64,000 bases of DNA from Amorphophallus konjac (GCA_022559845.1 CM040117.1:15090856-15154855); one strand, 5' to 3'. Positions 43,117 to 56,859 are shown, counted from the stretch's first letter. Notes: generated by a model from the letters alone, not told the origin. Translations and numbers: made by a program.

Positions 43117-44540
43117 TGTCACGCCCCGAACCGATAGCAGCGGAACATGTTGTTCGGAACGTGGTAGTGATACGGTCGTGAATAATCAGAGCAAACATAA
43201 GACATGAAATTACAACCTGGACAATGTGGGCCAATTTAACCTTTATTGATATTCAAATATTCGAATTACATACCTTGACTCAACTTACATGAGTGATGAA
43301 AAGACTCACTATTGTACTCAAATAAAGAGAAAGGACTCAAATAACAGGACAAGACTCAAGGAAAGACACCGACACGATTTTCCATTTCGCTCATCACTCT
43401 TGCCCTTCCCCATCTGTTGGACTATCTTCAATGTCGTTACCTGAAAAACGTTAAAGATAGGCTGGTGAGCGAAACGCTTAGTAAGAATTACATCTCTCAT
43501 CATGCAGAATATAAGTGATTAGCCAATTAACATGTTCATGACGATGCAATGCATGGAACTAGAAAATCATGATGATCAATCTGTCAGGAAAGATGAATAC
43601 TAAAGTCAAAGGCAGTTACGAGATCAATAGAAATAGGGATAAATTCTTCTGCAGAGTCAAGGATAAGCTATCAGAATATAACAAGGAGAGTTACTCGGAT
43701 GAACATAACTTCAGAATTGGCCAGAATATAACAGAGTTTCAATAAATATAAGCAGAATTAAATAATCTAGCAGAATATCTAAATTATCAGAATGACCGAG
43801 CAATAAATTATCAGAATAACAGAATTAACAGAATTAACAGAGTTCGTAGAATAACAGATATAACAGAATATAACAGATGTATAGAGTTTGGTGCAATGCC
43901 ACACCCAGAATTACCATGGTTTATAGAATTGGATTTCCGTCCTACCTGGCACTAAAAAGTCGCGGACCCACAGCCCTTAATGTTTCAGAATCAGATTTGG
44001 CCAAATACAGAGTCAAAGGGTTATGTTCTCGAATTGATGACAAGAAGATTCCAAAGGAGTAGAGTGTCAAGACTAACGGAAAACTAAAGTGACACGGATC
44101 GGATCCCAGGGTTTTTAGGGTACAACCAGCTCGGCTGCCTTGAGGGAATCCAAGGCTAGCGGGGTCTTACGGAGGTCTCAATGACTAACTTGCCAGTCCG
44201 AAGGATCGGAATGTCCAATGGAGGACTCGTATGTCACCGAGAGTTGAGGTGCATAACGTGAACCAATCATGAAAAAGGGCTCCATCTACGGACGTGAGAT
44301 GAGAGTGCTAAAAGACCTGAGGTATGGGTCAAAACCGGAAGAAAACTGTGAGAACATGAATGCGTTAATTATAGAATTCACGTCCATCTAATTCTATAAT
44401 TAACTATAATTAAATAAACTTATTTAATTGACGTTCGTGTGTAGTGTCATTTATTAATTGGCGTCCACTTGGAGGGACGTTAATTCTATGATTTTTAACT
44501 TAATTTATTTAACAAGAATTCACGTCAATATCTATTTAAT

Positions 44541-45052
44541 TGAATAATTTTAAAACATACATTTAAAGACACATTTATTTATTTAAAATAATTTAGAAAA
44601 GTAAAATATATGATAATTAGGAGAAAAATTCAAGGATTCCAGAAATATATTTTTTATAATTTTCTGTTACATATCTTAATAGATATGAATTTTCAAAGAT
44701 ATAGTTACAAATATATACATACATTTATATATATATATATATATTAAAGATGTGACGACATTACAAAATGTCGTCAAAATAAATCAACGACATTATCAAT
44801 GTCGTCATTTCAAAAACATAAATTCCGACATCTTCATTGAATAATCTTAAAACATACATTCAAAGACACATTTATTTATATAAAATAATTTAGAGAAATA
44901 TAATATATGATAATTAGGAGAAAAATTCAATGATTCCAAATATATATTTTTTATAATTTTCTATGACATAGTTTAATAGATATGGATTTCCAATGGTATA
45001 ATTACAAGTTATATATATATGTACATATCTATATATATATATATTAAATAAT
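44541..45052. repeat. ~210-bp direct duplication, period 297
   Basis: 44541-44750 and 44838-45052 are diverged copies (both contain TTTAAAATAATTTAGA-like text, TGATAATTAGGAGAAAAATTCAA and a terminal TATATATATATA run). Spacer between them carries the GACGACATT hairpins. Confidence 0.8.
44752..44812. repeat. GACGACATT / AATGTCGTC hairpins
   Basis: GACGACATTACAAAATGTCG (stem continues TC) and, 25 bp later, ACGACATTATCAATGTCGT. A related GACGCC...GGCGTC pair follows at 45053-45078, and GACGTT/AACGTC-like words precede it at 44430-44490. This is the same CpG-palindrome design as in the other LTRs. Confidence 0.75.
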
Positions 45053-47047
45053 TAGACGCCTATACCCGATGGCGTCAAAAAAAAATTTGACGACATCTAG
45101 TTGGTCATCTTTTCAAAAAAATGCCAATTTTCAAACCTCCGGTTCTCGACGTACACACGTCGGAATCACACGTTCTATATATCGAAATGACGGGCTCGAA
45201 AAACTCTACCTAACCGGACGTTCAAAATAATTTTTCGTTGAGAAATGGGGGATCTTGAGATAGGAGGCACGAAAAATGGTGCAACCACTCTCACTACCTC
45301 GGTCTCCACCCCAATAGTACGCCCATAAATTTTCATGGCCAAAGGAGACTCCGATACCCATGAACAAACTATTAAGGCGAAAATTCCATAACTAACTTCT
45401 GTAATTGATGACTGGATGGTTGGTCGTTGAATTAAAATGACGCCCTAGATTGGGTTGTCACTTTCATTTTTTGCAGTAAAATAGATAAACCTCAATCAAG
45501 AATGAAATCTGTACTTCTTACAGACCTATATGCATGCTTATAACTTACTAATTACATAGTTTTGCTAAGTCTTGAGAAAACCTGCGGATGCATTAAAAGA
45601 TTAAGGTATATACATGCAGGGATCATGTTAAAGTTTAACTATTAACGTGTTAGCTTGATGTCGAGAACACTCATGAGAAACTATAGTCTATGAACTCGAA
45701 TATGAGCATGATGTTTATGATCATAAGAGCATGTATCATCTTTGTTAATTGAGTTTAGCCATCAGAGAGAACACCTACGGAAAATTAGAGACTATGAACT
45801 TAAACACAAGATATAAGCGTACTGTTTATGATCGTAAAAACATGTATTATCTTTGTTAATTGAGTTTAGCTGTCAGAGAGAACACCTACTTGTTAATTGA
45901 CGAAGGACAACGATCAGAAGAGAAATTAAGAAGAATAGTTGCAACAGCAACGTCCACGATAGAAGGGGGCAGTAGGAAAGAAGCAGCAGCTTCTCCTTGT
46001 TATGGCCACGGGCAGAAACAACCTTCGATGAAGAAGAAGCTGAGGCCTCTTCACGGTTCTTGTAGCAACAGTAGCAGGAATACGAAAGGGAGAAACGGGG
46101 ATCTCTCCTTCTTGTACGATGATTGCACCCCTTCCGTTTCTGCAACAACAGCATGTAGAAGGTAGCAGAGGAGGAAGGCAAAGAAGATGGGTCGTCGACG
46201 AGGCTCATAATTACAGCAAGAGGGTTTTGGCTTGCCGATGAGTTAAGGTCTTTTTTTTTATAGAGGGAAAAATCTCACGGGGGTTTAGATTCCTATAGGG
46301 AAACAAACTCCCATGTAAACAGTCCTATAGGTTTTAAATTTCCTCCTGTGAATCCCTGCCATAATAACAGCCGCCTCCTTCAACAAGGTCTAACGTGAGA
46401 AGGTTAAGGTTTTTGATTTGTGGAAAGCCCTTGAGAGCTAGTATTTGATATATATACATATATATTTAGTAGATATTTAGATCTGAAGCCCATTTAGTTG
46501 TTTTAAGGCTTTATTATGTATATGAGTTTCTTTATGAATACGGGTGAGAGCCCATTAGAAGTTTTTAAGGCTTTAAGCCCATGCTTCTCTAGTCTAAAGA
46601 ATATAGCTATATGAATACGTACCAGGCCTTAAGACCCATTCTTAGATTATTGAAGCCTATTTACTAATTTAACTCCTCCTTTCCCTAAACTCCAGAAGGC
46701 CCAAGCATGTTATGTTTCAAGGGTATGGTTAAGTATTTATATATATGTATATTCATATGTCTTTAAACCCATTACATATATGTGTACTTAAAGCCCACAA
46801 GGCCCATTAATTCTTATGTAGGTAAAGCCCATTAAAGACTTTTTTTTTTGAGCTAATGATAAAGGCCCCTCAAAGCTGTATGGAGTTTAAAGGATCATGG
46901 CTTTAAGTATTTCCTTTAGCTTTTTCTTGTATTTTTATTTGTTTTGTAAACCATGGCTTTAAGCATTTCTCTTTGGGCCTACTTATTTAGGGATTTTATT
47001 TATGTAAGGAAGTTTTATTCTCTACATTAAATTTTTGGGGTGCTACA

Positions 47048-48580
47048 CATCTATACCACCTTGACCACCCCATCTAGCCGGGAACATGAGGGTTTTATCT
47101 TAGAGGATGGGTTCCTCTTCAAAGGCCCAAAGCTTTGCATACCACGGACCTCACTCCGTGATTTCTTGGTCTGGGAATTACATGCAGGGGGACTAGCTGG
47201 TCATTTTGGGGTTCACAAAACCATTGCTCTAGTTGAGGGTCAATTTTATTGGCCAAGTCTCAAGAGAGACGTAGCCAAGATTGTGAGTCAATGCTGCACA
47301 TGTGCTTCGGCCAAACAAGTGAAGCAAAACATCGGCCTTTACACCCCTCTCCCCATCCCCGACCGTCTATGGCAAGACTTAAGCATGGACTTTGTGTTAG
47401 GCCTACCCAGGACTCAAAAGAAACATGACTCGATCTTTGTGGTAGTTGACAGATTTTATAAGAAGGCCCATTTCATCCCATGCTCCAAAACCTCAGATGC
47501 TTCCCGAGTGGCCAGGTTGTTCTTTGATGAGGTTGTTCGCCTCCATGGGATACCCAAAACCATAGTCTCCGATAGGGATGGCAAGTTCACCAGCTACTTT
47601 TGGAAGACCCTTTGGCACTTGATGGGTACCCTCCTCAAATTCTCCACAGCCTACCACCCTCAAACTGATGGCCAAACTGAAGTTGTCAATCAGAGTCTAG
47701 GGAACCTCCTTAGGTGTCTTGTTGAGGATTGTCCAGGGAATTGAGATCTCATTCTACCTCAGGCTGAATTTGCATATAACAACTCTGTCAATAAATCCAT
47801 AGGGATGAGTATGTTTGAAGCTGTGCATGGGTACAAGTCAAGGAAACCTTCAGATCTCATTCCCTTTCCCTAGCATGCTAGAGTGTCTATTTCAGCTGAG
47901 TCATTTGCCCAACACATTAGAGAGTTGCATGAAGAAATCCGCAAGCACATCAGCAAGAAGAATGAGACTTATAAAAGGTAGGCCGACTCTCATCGACGTC
48001 ACCAAGAATTCCACGTGGGTGACTTTGTGATGGTGAGGACGGAGAGGCTCTCCCCAGGAGCCATCTCGAAATTGAGGCCTCGTGGGGATGGTCCCTTCCA
48101 GGTTATGAGGCGCATTGGCACTAATGCCTATGAGTTAGATCTCCCCGAGGAGTATGGAGTGAGCCCCACATTCAACGTGGCCGACCTAGTGCCATATAAG
48201 GGTCCCATGGTGGTACCCAGTAAGGATATTGAGCCCATTCCTCCCAATGAGAGAGCACCCACCCGTGAGAAGAGTCCACCAGCCAAGAGAGCCCAACGTG
48301 AGCGAATTGAACCAATATTGGATGAATAGGTCACTGCCACCAGGAGCAAGGTATATGAGCGCTATCTCGTCAAGTGGAAGGATCGACCTCCTTCGGAGGA
48401 TTCGTGGGTGAGTCGGGAAGATCTCCAGCAGCTGGATCCCAACCTTCTCAAGCAGTATCACAGCAGGATGGAACCCTACTCAGCGGAGTTGAGCTCTTCG
48501 CAGCCCAGGGATTTTGATGGAGGCATCACCCACGACTCCCTCTGGCTCGGGTCATCTTCACACCCCGGAGTTGTTTGAGC
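47048..48580 (+). pseudogene. Chromovirus integrase with chromodomain (Reina-like)
   Basis: Continuation of the frame cut at 43116. Zinc module [16 protein letters not shown]...CCTCASAK (about 47186-47320). DDE core: Asp in SMDFVLGLP (about 47389), Asp in VSDRDGKF (about 47570), Glu in GQTEVVNQ (about 47680). TGA at 47742-47744 sits where NWDLILPQ normally has Trp. TAGs at about 47871, 47980 and 48328 sit where Gln is likely. GPF-type motif GPFQVMRRIGTNAYEL lies near 48090. A chromodomain follows the last TAG: YERYLVKWKDRPPSEDSWV, then DLQQLDPNLLKQY (48355-48460). Chromodomains steer integration towards marked chromatin. End at TGA 48578-48580. Confidence 0.88.
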
Positions 48581-50897
48581 TCGGGCATCACTCCATGTGG
48601 GCCCAATTATCCATTTTGAGCTTTCTATTTGAGTCGTTTGATGTAATTTCCCTTTTATTTGAGTCATTTCCCAAGGTCTTTGATTTATTTCCCTATGTTT
48701 GAGTCATTATCCCCTTGGTTGGCTTATTGGACTACTTTTGTCATTACATGTAAAGCAAGGGGTAGTTTGGTCATGTAAAAGGTTGGGTCCCTATATATAG
48801 GACCCCAACCCCATTTGAGGAAGCTAATGAAAATTGCCATTTTGTGAGTTCAAAATTCAAATATTAGTGGAGAGAATCCATGTGAGGGGGTGTGAAACCT
48901 TGGGTGAGAAACCCTCCCATTCCCTCTCTCTGTCTATCATCAAGGGAGGGTCGCCCTCCTCTCTCTCTCCTCACCCTCCCACCTACTTTCTCTCTCCTTC
49001 CCCCTCCATTAAAGCTACTCCAACTCCCCACACCCCTCTCTTTACTCCACCCCAACCCCAAGAGATCCCCACCCAATCCTAGCTCCACCATCCAACTCCC
49101 AACTACCCACTTCCCCTTCCCAAGCAAGCCTCCACCTTCCCAAGACTGAACCCACCCCTCCCTAGGCCAAATTTGAATTATTCCCTCCACTCTCTCCTCC
49201 CCCCCCCATGCCCTAGAACACCCCAAGGAGAGAGCCCCTAGTGCTGGTCGCCCCCCTCCCTCCCCCTCCATCACCCTTGAACCCCCTTCACCTTCCCTCC
49301 CCCACCACCTTGTAGACAGAACCAGCAGCCTCCATCCCCTGCTAGCTCCGTCCCATCCCTCTCCCAGCCACCCTCACAAACCCCTAACACCCTCCTCCAT
49401 CCCCCACAGCCATTAGCCTCCCACCCCTTGCTGTGTTGGCCCCTTTCCAACTCCATTCATCCTCGTCAAGTCGCAGACCTTGCAGTAGTTCACAGGCAGC
49501 AGAGAAGCTGCTGGTTGCAAAGCCTGCCACGGTGTCATCTTGGAGGCCCTGGATGCACAAGAAGTACCATCGGAAGCATCTCCCAGTTCTCTTCGCAACG
49601 GTGGTGGTCTCGTTCCGGTCTGAGTTCGTAGCGGCCCGGAGGAGCCGTCATCGCTGAACTGTGCAACTTCTTCCTAACAGTCAATCAGAAGCGAGTTGTA
49701 GAGGCTCCCACGGCAAACCTCCTGAAGTTCTGAAGGCGGGCCTTGGCTGAGAGCTTCTACGACGAGTTTACTTCTAGCACCAAGAAACGGTACCCCGTTC
49801 GGCGTCCGGAGCTGGGAGTTATCATTTTTCTTCCCCAGGTGCACTGGTCTGTTCCCTCTGGAACTGATCTGACACCAGATCACGGTTCGGGTCCTCACCG
49901 CCTACTCCAGCCTCCTCCAGTGCACTTGTGGGTCTCCATTCGAAGAGGACTCAACCACGATTCCAACGAGTGCAGCCACGCCTGACTTAGAGCTCAGGAG
50001 CGTCCGTGGCGGTTTCATCTTCCTACTGCAAAGGTGCAGAAGCTACCAGAACCAGCAAACAAAGACCCTGTTCGCGCCTCTGCCCCGACCATCGCCGTCA
50101 TTCAAAAATTCCCCCCAAATTTGGACGTCGTCCCGGGTCAACTACGAAGGTTCTCCCACTGGTTCTGTCGACAACGGAGTTTGGGAGAGGCCGCAACGGT
50201 GCCGACTATGACTGCATGTCCCCTGTTCCAGAGGGTGGACAGAATCGACGACTTTCTATCAATTAGTTCCTAGATCGATTTTCCCCTCCCTTCCTGGCCA
50301 GCTTACAGCCCCTCCCTGTGGGAGGTAGTGTTTGAATGTAAATTTGACTTCCTCTCCCCTTGTTCAACCCCCTTGCATGGGGAGTAGTGGTGTAATTCCT
50401 TAAACAGGTTCAAGCTACACCGGCGTAGCGTGTGGGGAACCCACGCCTCCCCGCTCACCCATGTCTCCGAGCGGGACCGGTTTCTTCAAACCGTTCGAGT
50501 AAGTGTTCTAACCATTGCTTCCCCCTAGTGCTTGTTCTTTCAATATTAGTTCATAGCTCCGCTGGCCCGTGAGAGTGAGTGCTCGATCCGCAAGCTCCAT
50601 TGCTTCGAGTGACCGCCGTGGGAGAGAGTGTGTAACCCGTGCCCTCGGCACAACGTCGGCCCCATTGAATTGGGCCTTCATACCCTTGGGAAAAACCTTG
50701 GCCTTGATGGACCTCTACCAGCAAGGGCCCAGCCCTCACAACCTCCACTCGACATCGCCGAGTTACCCCGGGTTTTGGGTGAGTGTCGGGTGAGAGGCCG
50801 TCGATATCAGTCTGTTTCTATTGCAAATTGTGCTTGCTTGTCAAGGTCCAAAGTGCATCGGTCTTGTGGCTATCACCCCCTAGGTAGTGTCACATCA
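48581..50897 (+). other. Probable 3' LTR/flank of the chromovirus
   Basis: No gene recognised. A TATA-like CTATATATAG inside a near-palindrome (GGTCC...GGACC) lies at 48787-48806. From 48900 to 49450 the plus strand is strikingly C-rich with CCCTCTCT runs. The last 500 bp look like a U5/leader. LTR ends were not fixed: TGTTTGAGC near 48575 and CACATCA at 50897 are possible limits. The paired 5' LTR would be left of the window. Confidence 0.35.
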
Positions 50898-53745
50898 AAC
50901 TGGCAACTAAGAACCTCCACCCAGCACCCTCGAACCTCATGGAAGAACCGCCGCATCTGAAAAGCAGGGGTGAGCCTCCTGTCACTGGCTCAGTAGGGAT
51001 CCCGTGGAACCCCACCTGAGAACAACGGCGGCACGGAAAGCAGTAACTACAAGAACGACAATAGCAGCAGGAACAACGTGGTGGCCGGTCAAAACTCGGC
51101 ACTACAGCTACTCTTACTGTACCGGTCAAGCAGAAAGAGGAATCCCGATCTCGCCATCGGGAACCGGACCACACTAACACCACTTATCGAGGAAACACGC
51201 ACGGCAGCTCCACCGTGAAGGCCTATCCTCCCAGACAAGGCCAACCTGGACTACGCTGTCCAAGGTAGGCTCACGACCATGCTATCGTGAACACAACTCT
51301 AACAAGACGCAACCTCGGGAAGCCACTGGCACCCTGGCCACAACCTCAGAAACACCGGATGGTCCAGAAAACCACGTCTCGCAGACGGGATACGGAACCC
51401 AGAAATAGGAGAGTCACGTCTCACGTGACAAGAGTACCTGCCCACCAGAAGTATGGTCGGATGCATCCACTAACGACTTAGTCTGCACCTCAGGTGTTTG
51501 CCTCTGGCCCAGCGGGAACTGAGACACCGTACTAGTAACCACAAAACAAGTGATTAGCTGGGGTCGCGCTCGTCAGCGCGGGTCCAACCGCCCCCAACCA
51601 CGTGTACACACACAGACCGTGCGTCTCTGGTCTGGCCCTCTGACCGGTTTTCCCCTCAGTCGGACTCTGGCTGGTAGACGTGGGGCTCGACGGAAACCAG
51701 TCTAAAACTGTCTCTCTCTAGGGTAGCCTCGCCACCACTCCTTGGTGGGACCACTCGCGTGTCGGAAGGCTACGACTAGTGGGGAGTCACTGGTGTGACC
51801 ACTCTCCAAGGAGAAACTTCGAGAAACATGCATGCACCCTACGTGAAAGTTGAGAAGGACCAAGTGGCGACGAGCCACCGGACACTGGACGGTCCTCTAG
51901 ACTCACTAAATCTAACGGTCCTTGAGTCACGAGACTCAGGGTCAAGACCTTCGTACGCAATGGCACAATGCCGTTAATCTAGTCTAATCCCTAGGTCTAA
52001 ATCCACGATAGCACGAATACCGAGGTAGCTCCCGAGTCATCGAGACCATCTCCTCAAAAAGGGAACTCAACAGACCTCCAACCCCAGGCTGGGTGACTGG
52101 ACTCACAGTCCAAGGCCACACACACGACACACGCGGAAAGCACAGGAGCACGATTCCCAAGGTAGCTCACAGACCGCCATGCCGATTCTCCATCCCAGGG
52201 AAAAGCGGGAAGCCTCCAGCCCCAGGCTGGATGACTGGACTCGCAGTCCAAGGCCAAACACATGGCCCACCCAGGAATCATCTTCCAGGTAAACCCACGA
52301 CATGCGGGGGAGACCCCACCGCACTCACACCGATACACGGTGACTTGATCAAGCGTAACACAAAGCCCGGAACACACACGCCTATGGGCACACTAATCGA
52401 GGTGAATAAAACCTCCGGACACCCAAAGACATGGTCACAGAACTCCACGGGGTGTCCGAGACACACATGGCCAAGGGAGGCACGATTAGCCGTAGGCTAC
52501 CCACCTTGGGCTCCCCGACTGGTCGCCCTCAAGAACGCGCTACCCTCCTATAGCGCGTTCAGAACAGAACGCGCTATACTCCTGTAGCGCGACAAGAACG
52601 GACGCGCTATACTCCTATAGCGCGATAAGAACGGATCGCGCTACCCACCTGTAGCGCGACAAACCAGAACGCGCTACCCTCCTATAGCGCGATAAAACAG
52701 AACTCGCTACTCACCTATAGCGCAATAAAAATTGCCTTACTATTCATCTTCCCCGATGAACGTGCTCTATCAGGGTGGCGTGATCTCCAAGAACGCGCCC
52801 ACCTGGGCGAGCACGGTCTCAGTTCACACCCGAAAATGGTGGAAACCGCGAAGAAACCCATTCCACGCCCCGTTCACCCCTAGGTGAAGGGAAAACAAAG
52901 GGAAAATCATTACCCAACCTCTCTAGCACCGAGAGGACCCATTCTAAGCCCAAAAATGCGATCAAAACTCTAGATCTGGCTCATTCCCCAAAAACATGTA
53001 TTTTCCCCGAAATGCGAAAATAACCCCACTCGGATCGCCTCGGGCTACCAAACTCGCGGAAAGCGAAGTGCACGAGTTGAGAGTCCATCTCCCTACCTCC
53101 ATCGGAGATTCGACGTGCCGTGGACGCCGATCCACGAAGAAAACGCCGTTAAACCCTCACCGGTTCACGAACGCGCCACCGAGCTTCCACGCGCCACCGG
53201 CCCTCGATCCTCGACCCGTTCTTCGTTCCTCGCCTCCCACCATCGCCGCCTCACCCTCCTCCGCCACTGTCGGCCGCCCGGTGAGAGGGGGAGAGAGAGA
53301 GATGAGAGAGAGTGAGAAAGAGAGAATGGGGAGAGAGAGGTTAAAGGGGGGTTAATATATAGAAAGTCCAGAAATTACCAAAAATACGAAAAATAGGGAA
53401 AAAATCACCTCCCTGATCCTCAGAAAACATGCAATGTTGTGGTAACGTCCCGGAGTCAGAGAACGCAACGGTTCACCCTACACGGGGTTCCGAAGGTCCG
53501 ACAGACGAAAACACGCGTAAAACCCAAAACGCGACCCGGGACCCACAAAGGCGCCCCGAAAATTCCAAAAAATTATCGACGTGCTCCTCACAATGCCACA
53601 GACCCAAGGAAACTCACAGGCACACCACCAACGGGTCCGACAATCCGGTAAAAATAGTCTGAAGCTCGATCGGATACAATCCGCAACTCACAGAAGGACG
53701 ATCCAGAACCCACGGATCCAGATCCGAAAAACCCGGGGCATTATA
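50898..53745 (-). mobile_element. 3' LTR of the LARD-like element
   Basis: Matches 57111-59310 over about 2.2 kb (50898-53115), including the hairpin array at 52534-52725. On the minus strand it starts TATAATGCCCCGG at 53745; the expected TG has become TA. Its distal end is replaced at 50898 by unrelated sequence. Confidence 0.8.
52534..52725. repeat. CGCGCTA...TAGCGCG hairpin array, left LTR
   Basis: Six units spaced ~33-36 bp, each AACGCGCTA(C/T)(A/C)C(T/C)CCTATAGCGCG or close, joined by ATAAGAACGG or ACAAACCAGA. Each can fold as an 8-bp stem with a ~9-base loop. Confidence 0.9.
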
Positions 53746-53765
53746 GCCCTCCCCCCTTAAAGGAA
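53746..53765 (-). promoter_or_regulatory. Polypurine tract of the LARD-like element
   Basis: On the minus strand, TTTAAGGGGGGAGGGC immediately before the LTR start. The AGGAGGAAATTCC upstream is typical of chromovirus tracts. Confidence 0.75.
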
Positions 53766-56700
53766 TTTCCTCCTCAAAATTTAGGACAATGCGGGAATGC
53801 AAGGGAAAAGCCTTAACCAACTAACGACGTCGTCAGAGCCCCAACACGGAAAACCTCGATTCTCACGAAAGCACCGATCCTGAGGGACACAACCAGACTA
53901 CAACCACCAACGACACCTCGCTCCGCAACCCGCGCACACCGGCCATCAGAGCAGGCATAACACAATAGCACCAGTCTGGCACCACCTCAGACAATGCAAA
54001 AACCAATCATGGCACCGCTACCACCATCTCGCTCACCGAGGAGACACAGTCCTCATCACGAGAAACAGCTACCGATCCATCCTATGGTCGGCAGACAAAA
54101 CACACATCAGTTTCACAGCTAGCTGAAAGGTCGCACACCCTTCTCAAGGGAACAACCAATATAAAGCCTCCATCAACTCACACAGCCATCTCAACAGACA
54201 GCAACCAGATCATCGGCTCAACGCCAAGGATCACCTCACACCTGGCAAGCTGAAAGCCAGACATAACACTGTGCCAACTCTGTCAGAAGATAAACTTCGA
54301 AAAAGTCCAGATCCCGTCTGGAAAGGCACATCACGGAAATGACCACCAAAGGCCTCACCGATACGTAGCTCTCACCAATCTCGATGCACAACCAACAACA
54401 TCTTCTATCTGTGAAAAGACCATCCATTGGTCGCCAAATGCACGTCAACGGGAAACCTTCACCGACCCAACGGGCACGACCCAACTCACAACAGGCCATC
54501 CGCTAACTCACACAGATAATTACCACATCTCAAGCCGAGCTTCTCTCAGACACCTCATCCGATCTCGAGCATCGCGCCAACTCAACCCTCTCAGGGGAGC
54601 ACGATGAAACCAAATGACAAGATCCTGGTGTCTTTGGTCATCACCTCACTCGACTCAGACTTATAGGGGAACCATCCCATGCTGGTCACCATACCAGGGA
54701 TAACCAATGCAACACCAACGTCCCATCAAGGACCTCCACGCACAGGCGTCACTCTTCCGTCTTGTCTCATCGAAACCTTCATCTCAATTAATCCAAGTGG
54801 ACACCTACCAATCCCGATCCCGCCCTTATCACAGAGCCACGGGACACCACCTGAACAACTTACAGCACACATCTACAAGGGAGGAAAGTGCCATCCAAAA
54901 TTACGACAACCTAGTCGCCAACACCACGACAAATGTACACTGGGTCCCCAGTCGATTATAGATCTCACCGTCACAATCCGACACGACCATGTAACCAACA
55001 GATGCTGCTGTGGTCGATCACACGGTTAGGCTCACCAGCCACCCACAGTTGCCAACTAGGACCCATAATCTCTCAGGGATCACTTCTCTAAAACACAATC
55101 TCATCCGAGGACACGACCTCGGCACCAAGCCACCGACTCTGACCAACACGTCCTCGACCTTCGTCAGGCGACATCCTCAACAACCTCTCTCCGGGTCACA
55201 CCGACGCCTGACACGACTTTCATCACATGAACAGGGTACTCATGCAGCACACTTGTCAACATTTTCCCCCAACACTCCATCCTGCCAGTGCCAAGAACCA
55301 CGATATCTCGAGCAACGGCACGGCAACAACACGTCTCACACCGAGGAACCAATCCTCCGATGCTCAACGCAACCTCAGGAAATCCGCCCGTAGCACCCAA
55401 CGCTACGATCCTAAACTTGTGGGTTATGGGCCCACCACGCATCCGCTGTGAACTCTGATCCACGTGCACAGCCAACACGGCAACTCGAGACTCGCCATCC
55501 CAACAATCCACCACTCGGCTGGTCAACCTCAGAAAACAGGGTGAGGAAAGCTCCATTACCTCAAACCCCAAGCACAGATTCACTCCCAAATCTGGCAATC
55601 TTCTGCAACTCCGCAGGCTTCGAACTGCCACGCATCGAAAAGTTTCAGCACCAGCCAAGAATGCGAACCCCGCCCAACCAGCACTCGTCCTTCCAGAACA
55701 GTGCCAACACACCCTCACACAGCAAGGGAATTGGGCAGGACTTCTCATAGGCAACCACCTTGCCAAAACACGAAACACGTCTCGTACGGACTTCATGGCA
55801 CACGAAGGCCAACCAGTTCAGACAGGCGATGCAAGACGACGAACCTTAGCCAAACACAATCTCTCCAACCCACGGAGAAACCAACACTCCTCCAACCAAT
55901 CGGAGAAACTCCACGCTCAACCTAACCTCGAACCTTGCACACGCTGGGAACAACATCATCCAATACTAAGAGAACCATTTCCTTGTCAGGTCAGCGCCTC
56001 CGACACACTCGGCAAGTGTCACGTCGGACCACAATCACATCATCTCTCGATGCTCCACCACTGTAATTCCTCGAACTGTAACACACCATGCCAAGAGCCG
56101 CAACACAAGCCATAATCGACAACCGTCGACGCTCATCCTCGAGTCCCGAAACTCGCCACATAACCTTCATATCTCAAACCAAATCCAGGGTGAACACAAT
56201 CCATTCGCACGCAAGAGCACAGGAGCAAGACTTATTGGGACACCACAGCCCAATCCTGTCTCGAAATTTGCAAAATAATCAGGACCGACACGTCATTTCT
56301 GATGCCACAGAGCACGACAAGAACATCGGGCTTGATAAATCAGCAGCTCAACAGAAGATCCTCCACTCACCAGAGCACAATTCTCGACCAGAGCACCTGC
56401 TCCGACATCTCAAACCACAACCTTAACACATCAGGGGCTGGTTAAACCTCAAGCTAGAGTGGCCAGACTCAACAACAGCTCCTTCCAAGCACGCTCACGG
56501 CCACTTAACCACAAAAAATCCTCGCCAGCCACCTGACCTCGCAGCGAACACCTCGAACGTAGCACTACAGCAACGCACCTACCGGCAACCTCTACCTAAT
56601 GCAGCACAAACGGGGCCACCACCGATGAGGGAGAAAGCTCTCAACCTCGATCCTTAGACCCCACGCCGGCACGGAAGCCGCGAACAGCCACCTTCTTTAC

Positions 56701-56845
56701 AGCACCGCGCGGCGCACTCAAGCTCTCAAGCGAGAAACGAAGCGAAAAATAAACACAAAACCCAAAGCCAACTGCCGACTATACTGGACTTTATGGACTC
56801 TACTCACTGTAATGTTTCGAATTCCTATGTACGTCCACAACCACT
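53766..56845 (-). other. Interior of the LARD-like element
   Basis: C/A-rich on the plus strand, T/G-rich on the minus strand. No protein of a retroelement is recognisable on either strand; the longest minus frame (55796-55164, 210 codons) has a composition typical of chance coding. Function, if any, would be as packaged RNA moved by proteins of another element. Confidence 0.5.
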
Positions 56846-56857
56846 GCTCTGATACAA
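56846..56857 (-). promoter_or_regulatory. Primer binding site of the LARD-like element
   Basis: Minus strand TTGTATCAGAGC, one mismatch from the initiator-Met site TGGTATCAGAGC, two to three bases after the LTR end GTTGTCACA. Confidence 0.8.
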
Positions 56858-56859
56858 TC

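Larger units (their letters stand above)
43117..47047. mobile_element. Solo-LTR-like insertion in chromovirus pol
   Basis: A 3,931-bp AT-rich block with imperfect terminal inverted repeats: TGTCACGCCCCGAA at the left, TTTTGGGGTGCTACA at the right. It splits the codons for FEH-IYTTL; removing it plus a 5-bp duplication (3,936 bp, divisible by three) rejoins the frame exactly. The 5-bp flanks, CAAAC and CATCT, are no longer identical. No gag, pol or primer site seen. Best read as a solo LTR of a long-LTR gypsy family; strand not settled. Confidence 0.7.

Noticed and set aside
45860..46208. Frames of ~100 codons on both strands in the solo-LTR-like unit
   Set aside because: Low-complexity Ser/Lys products overlapping on opposite strands, no known domain.
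55164..55796. 210-codon minus-strand frame in the LARD interior
   Set aside because: High Cys/Arg/Val content, no motif of gag, PR, RT, RH or IN; likely chance.
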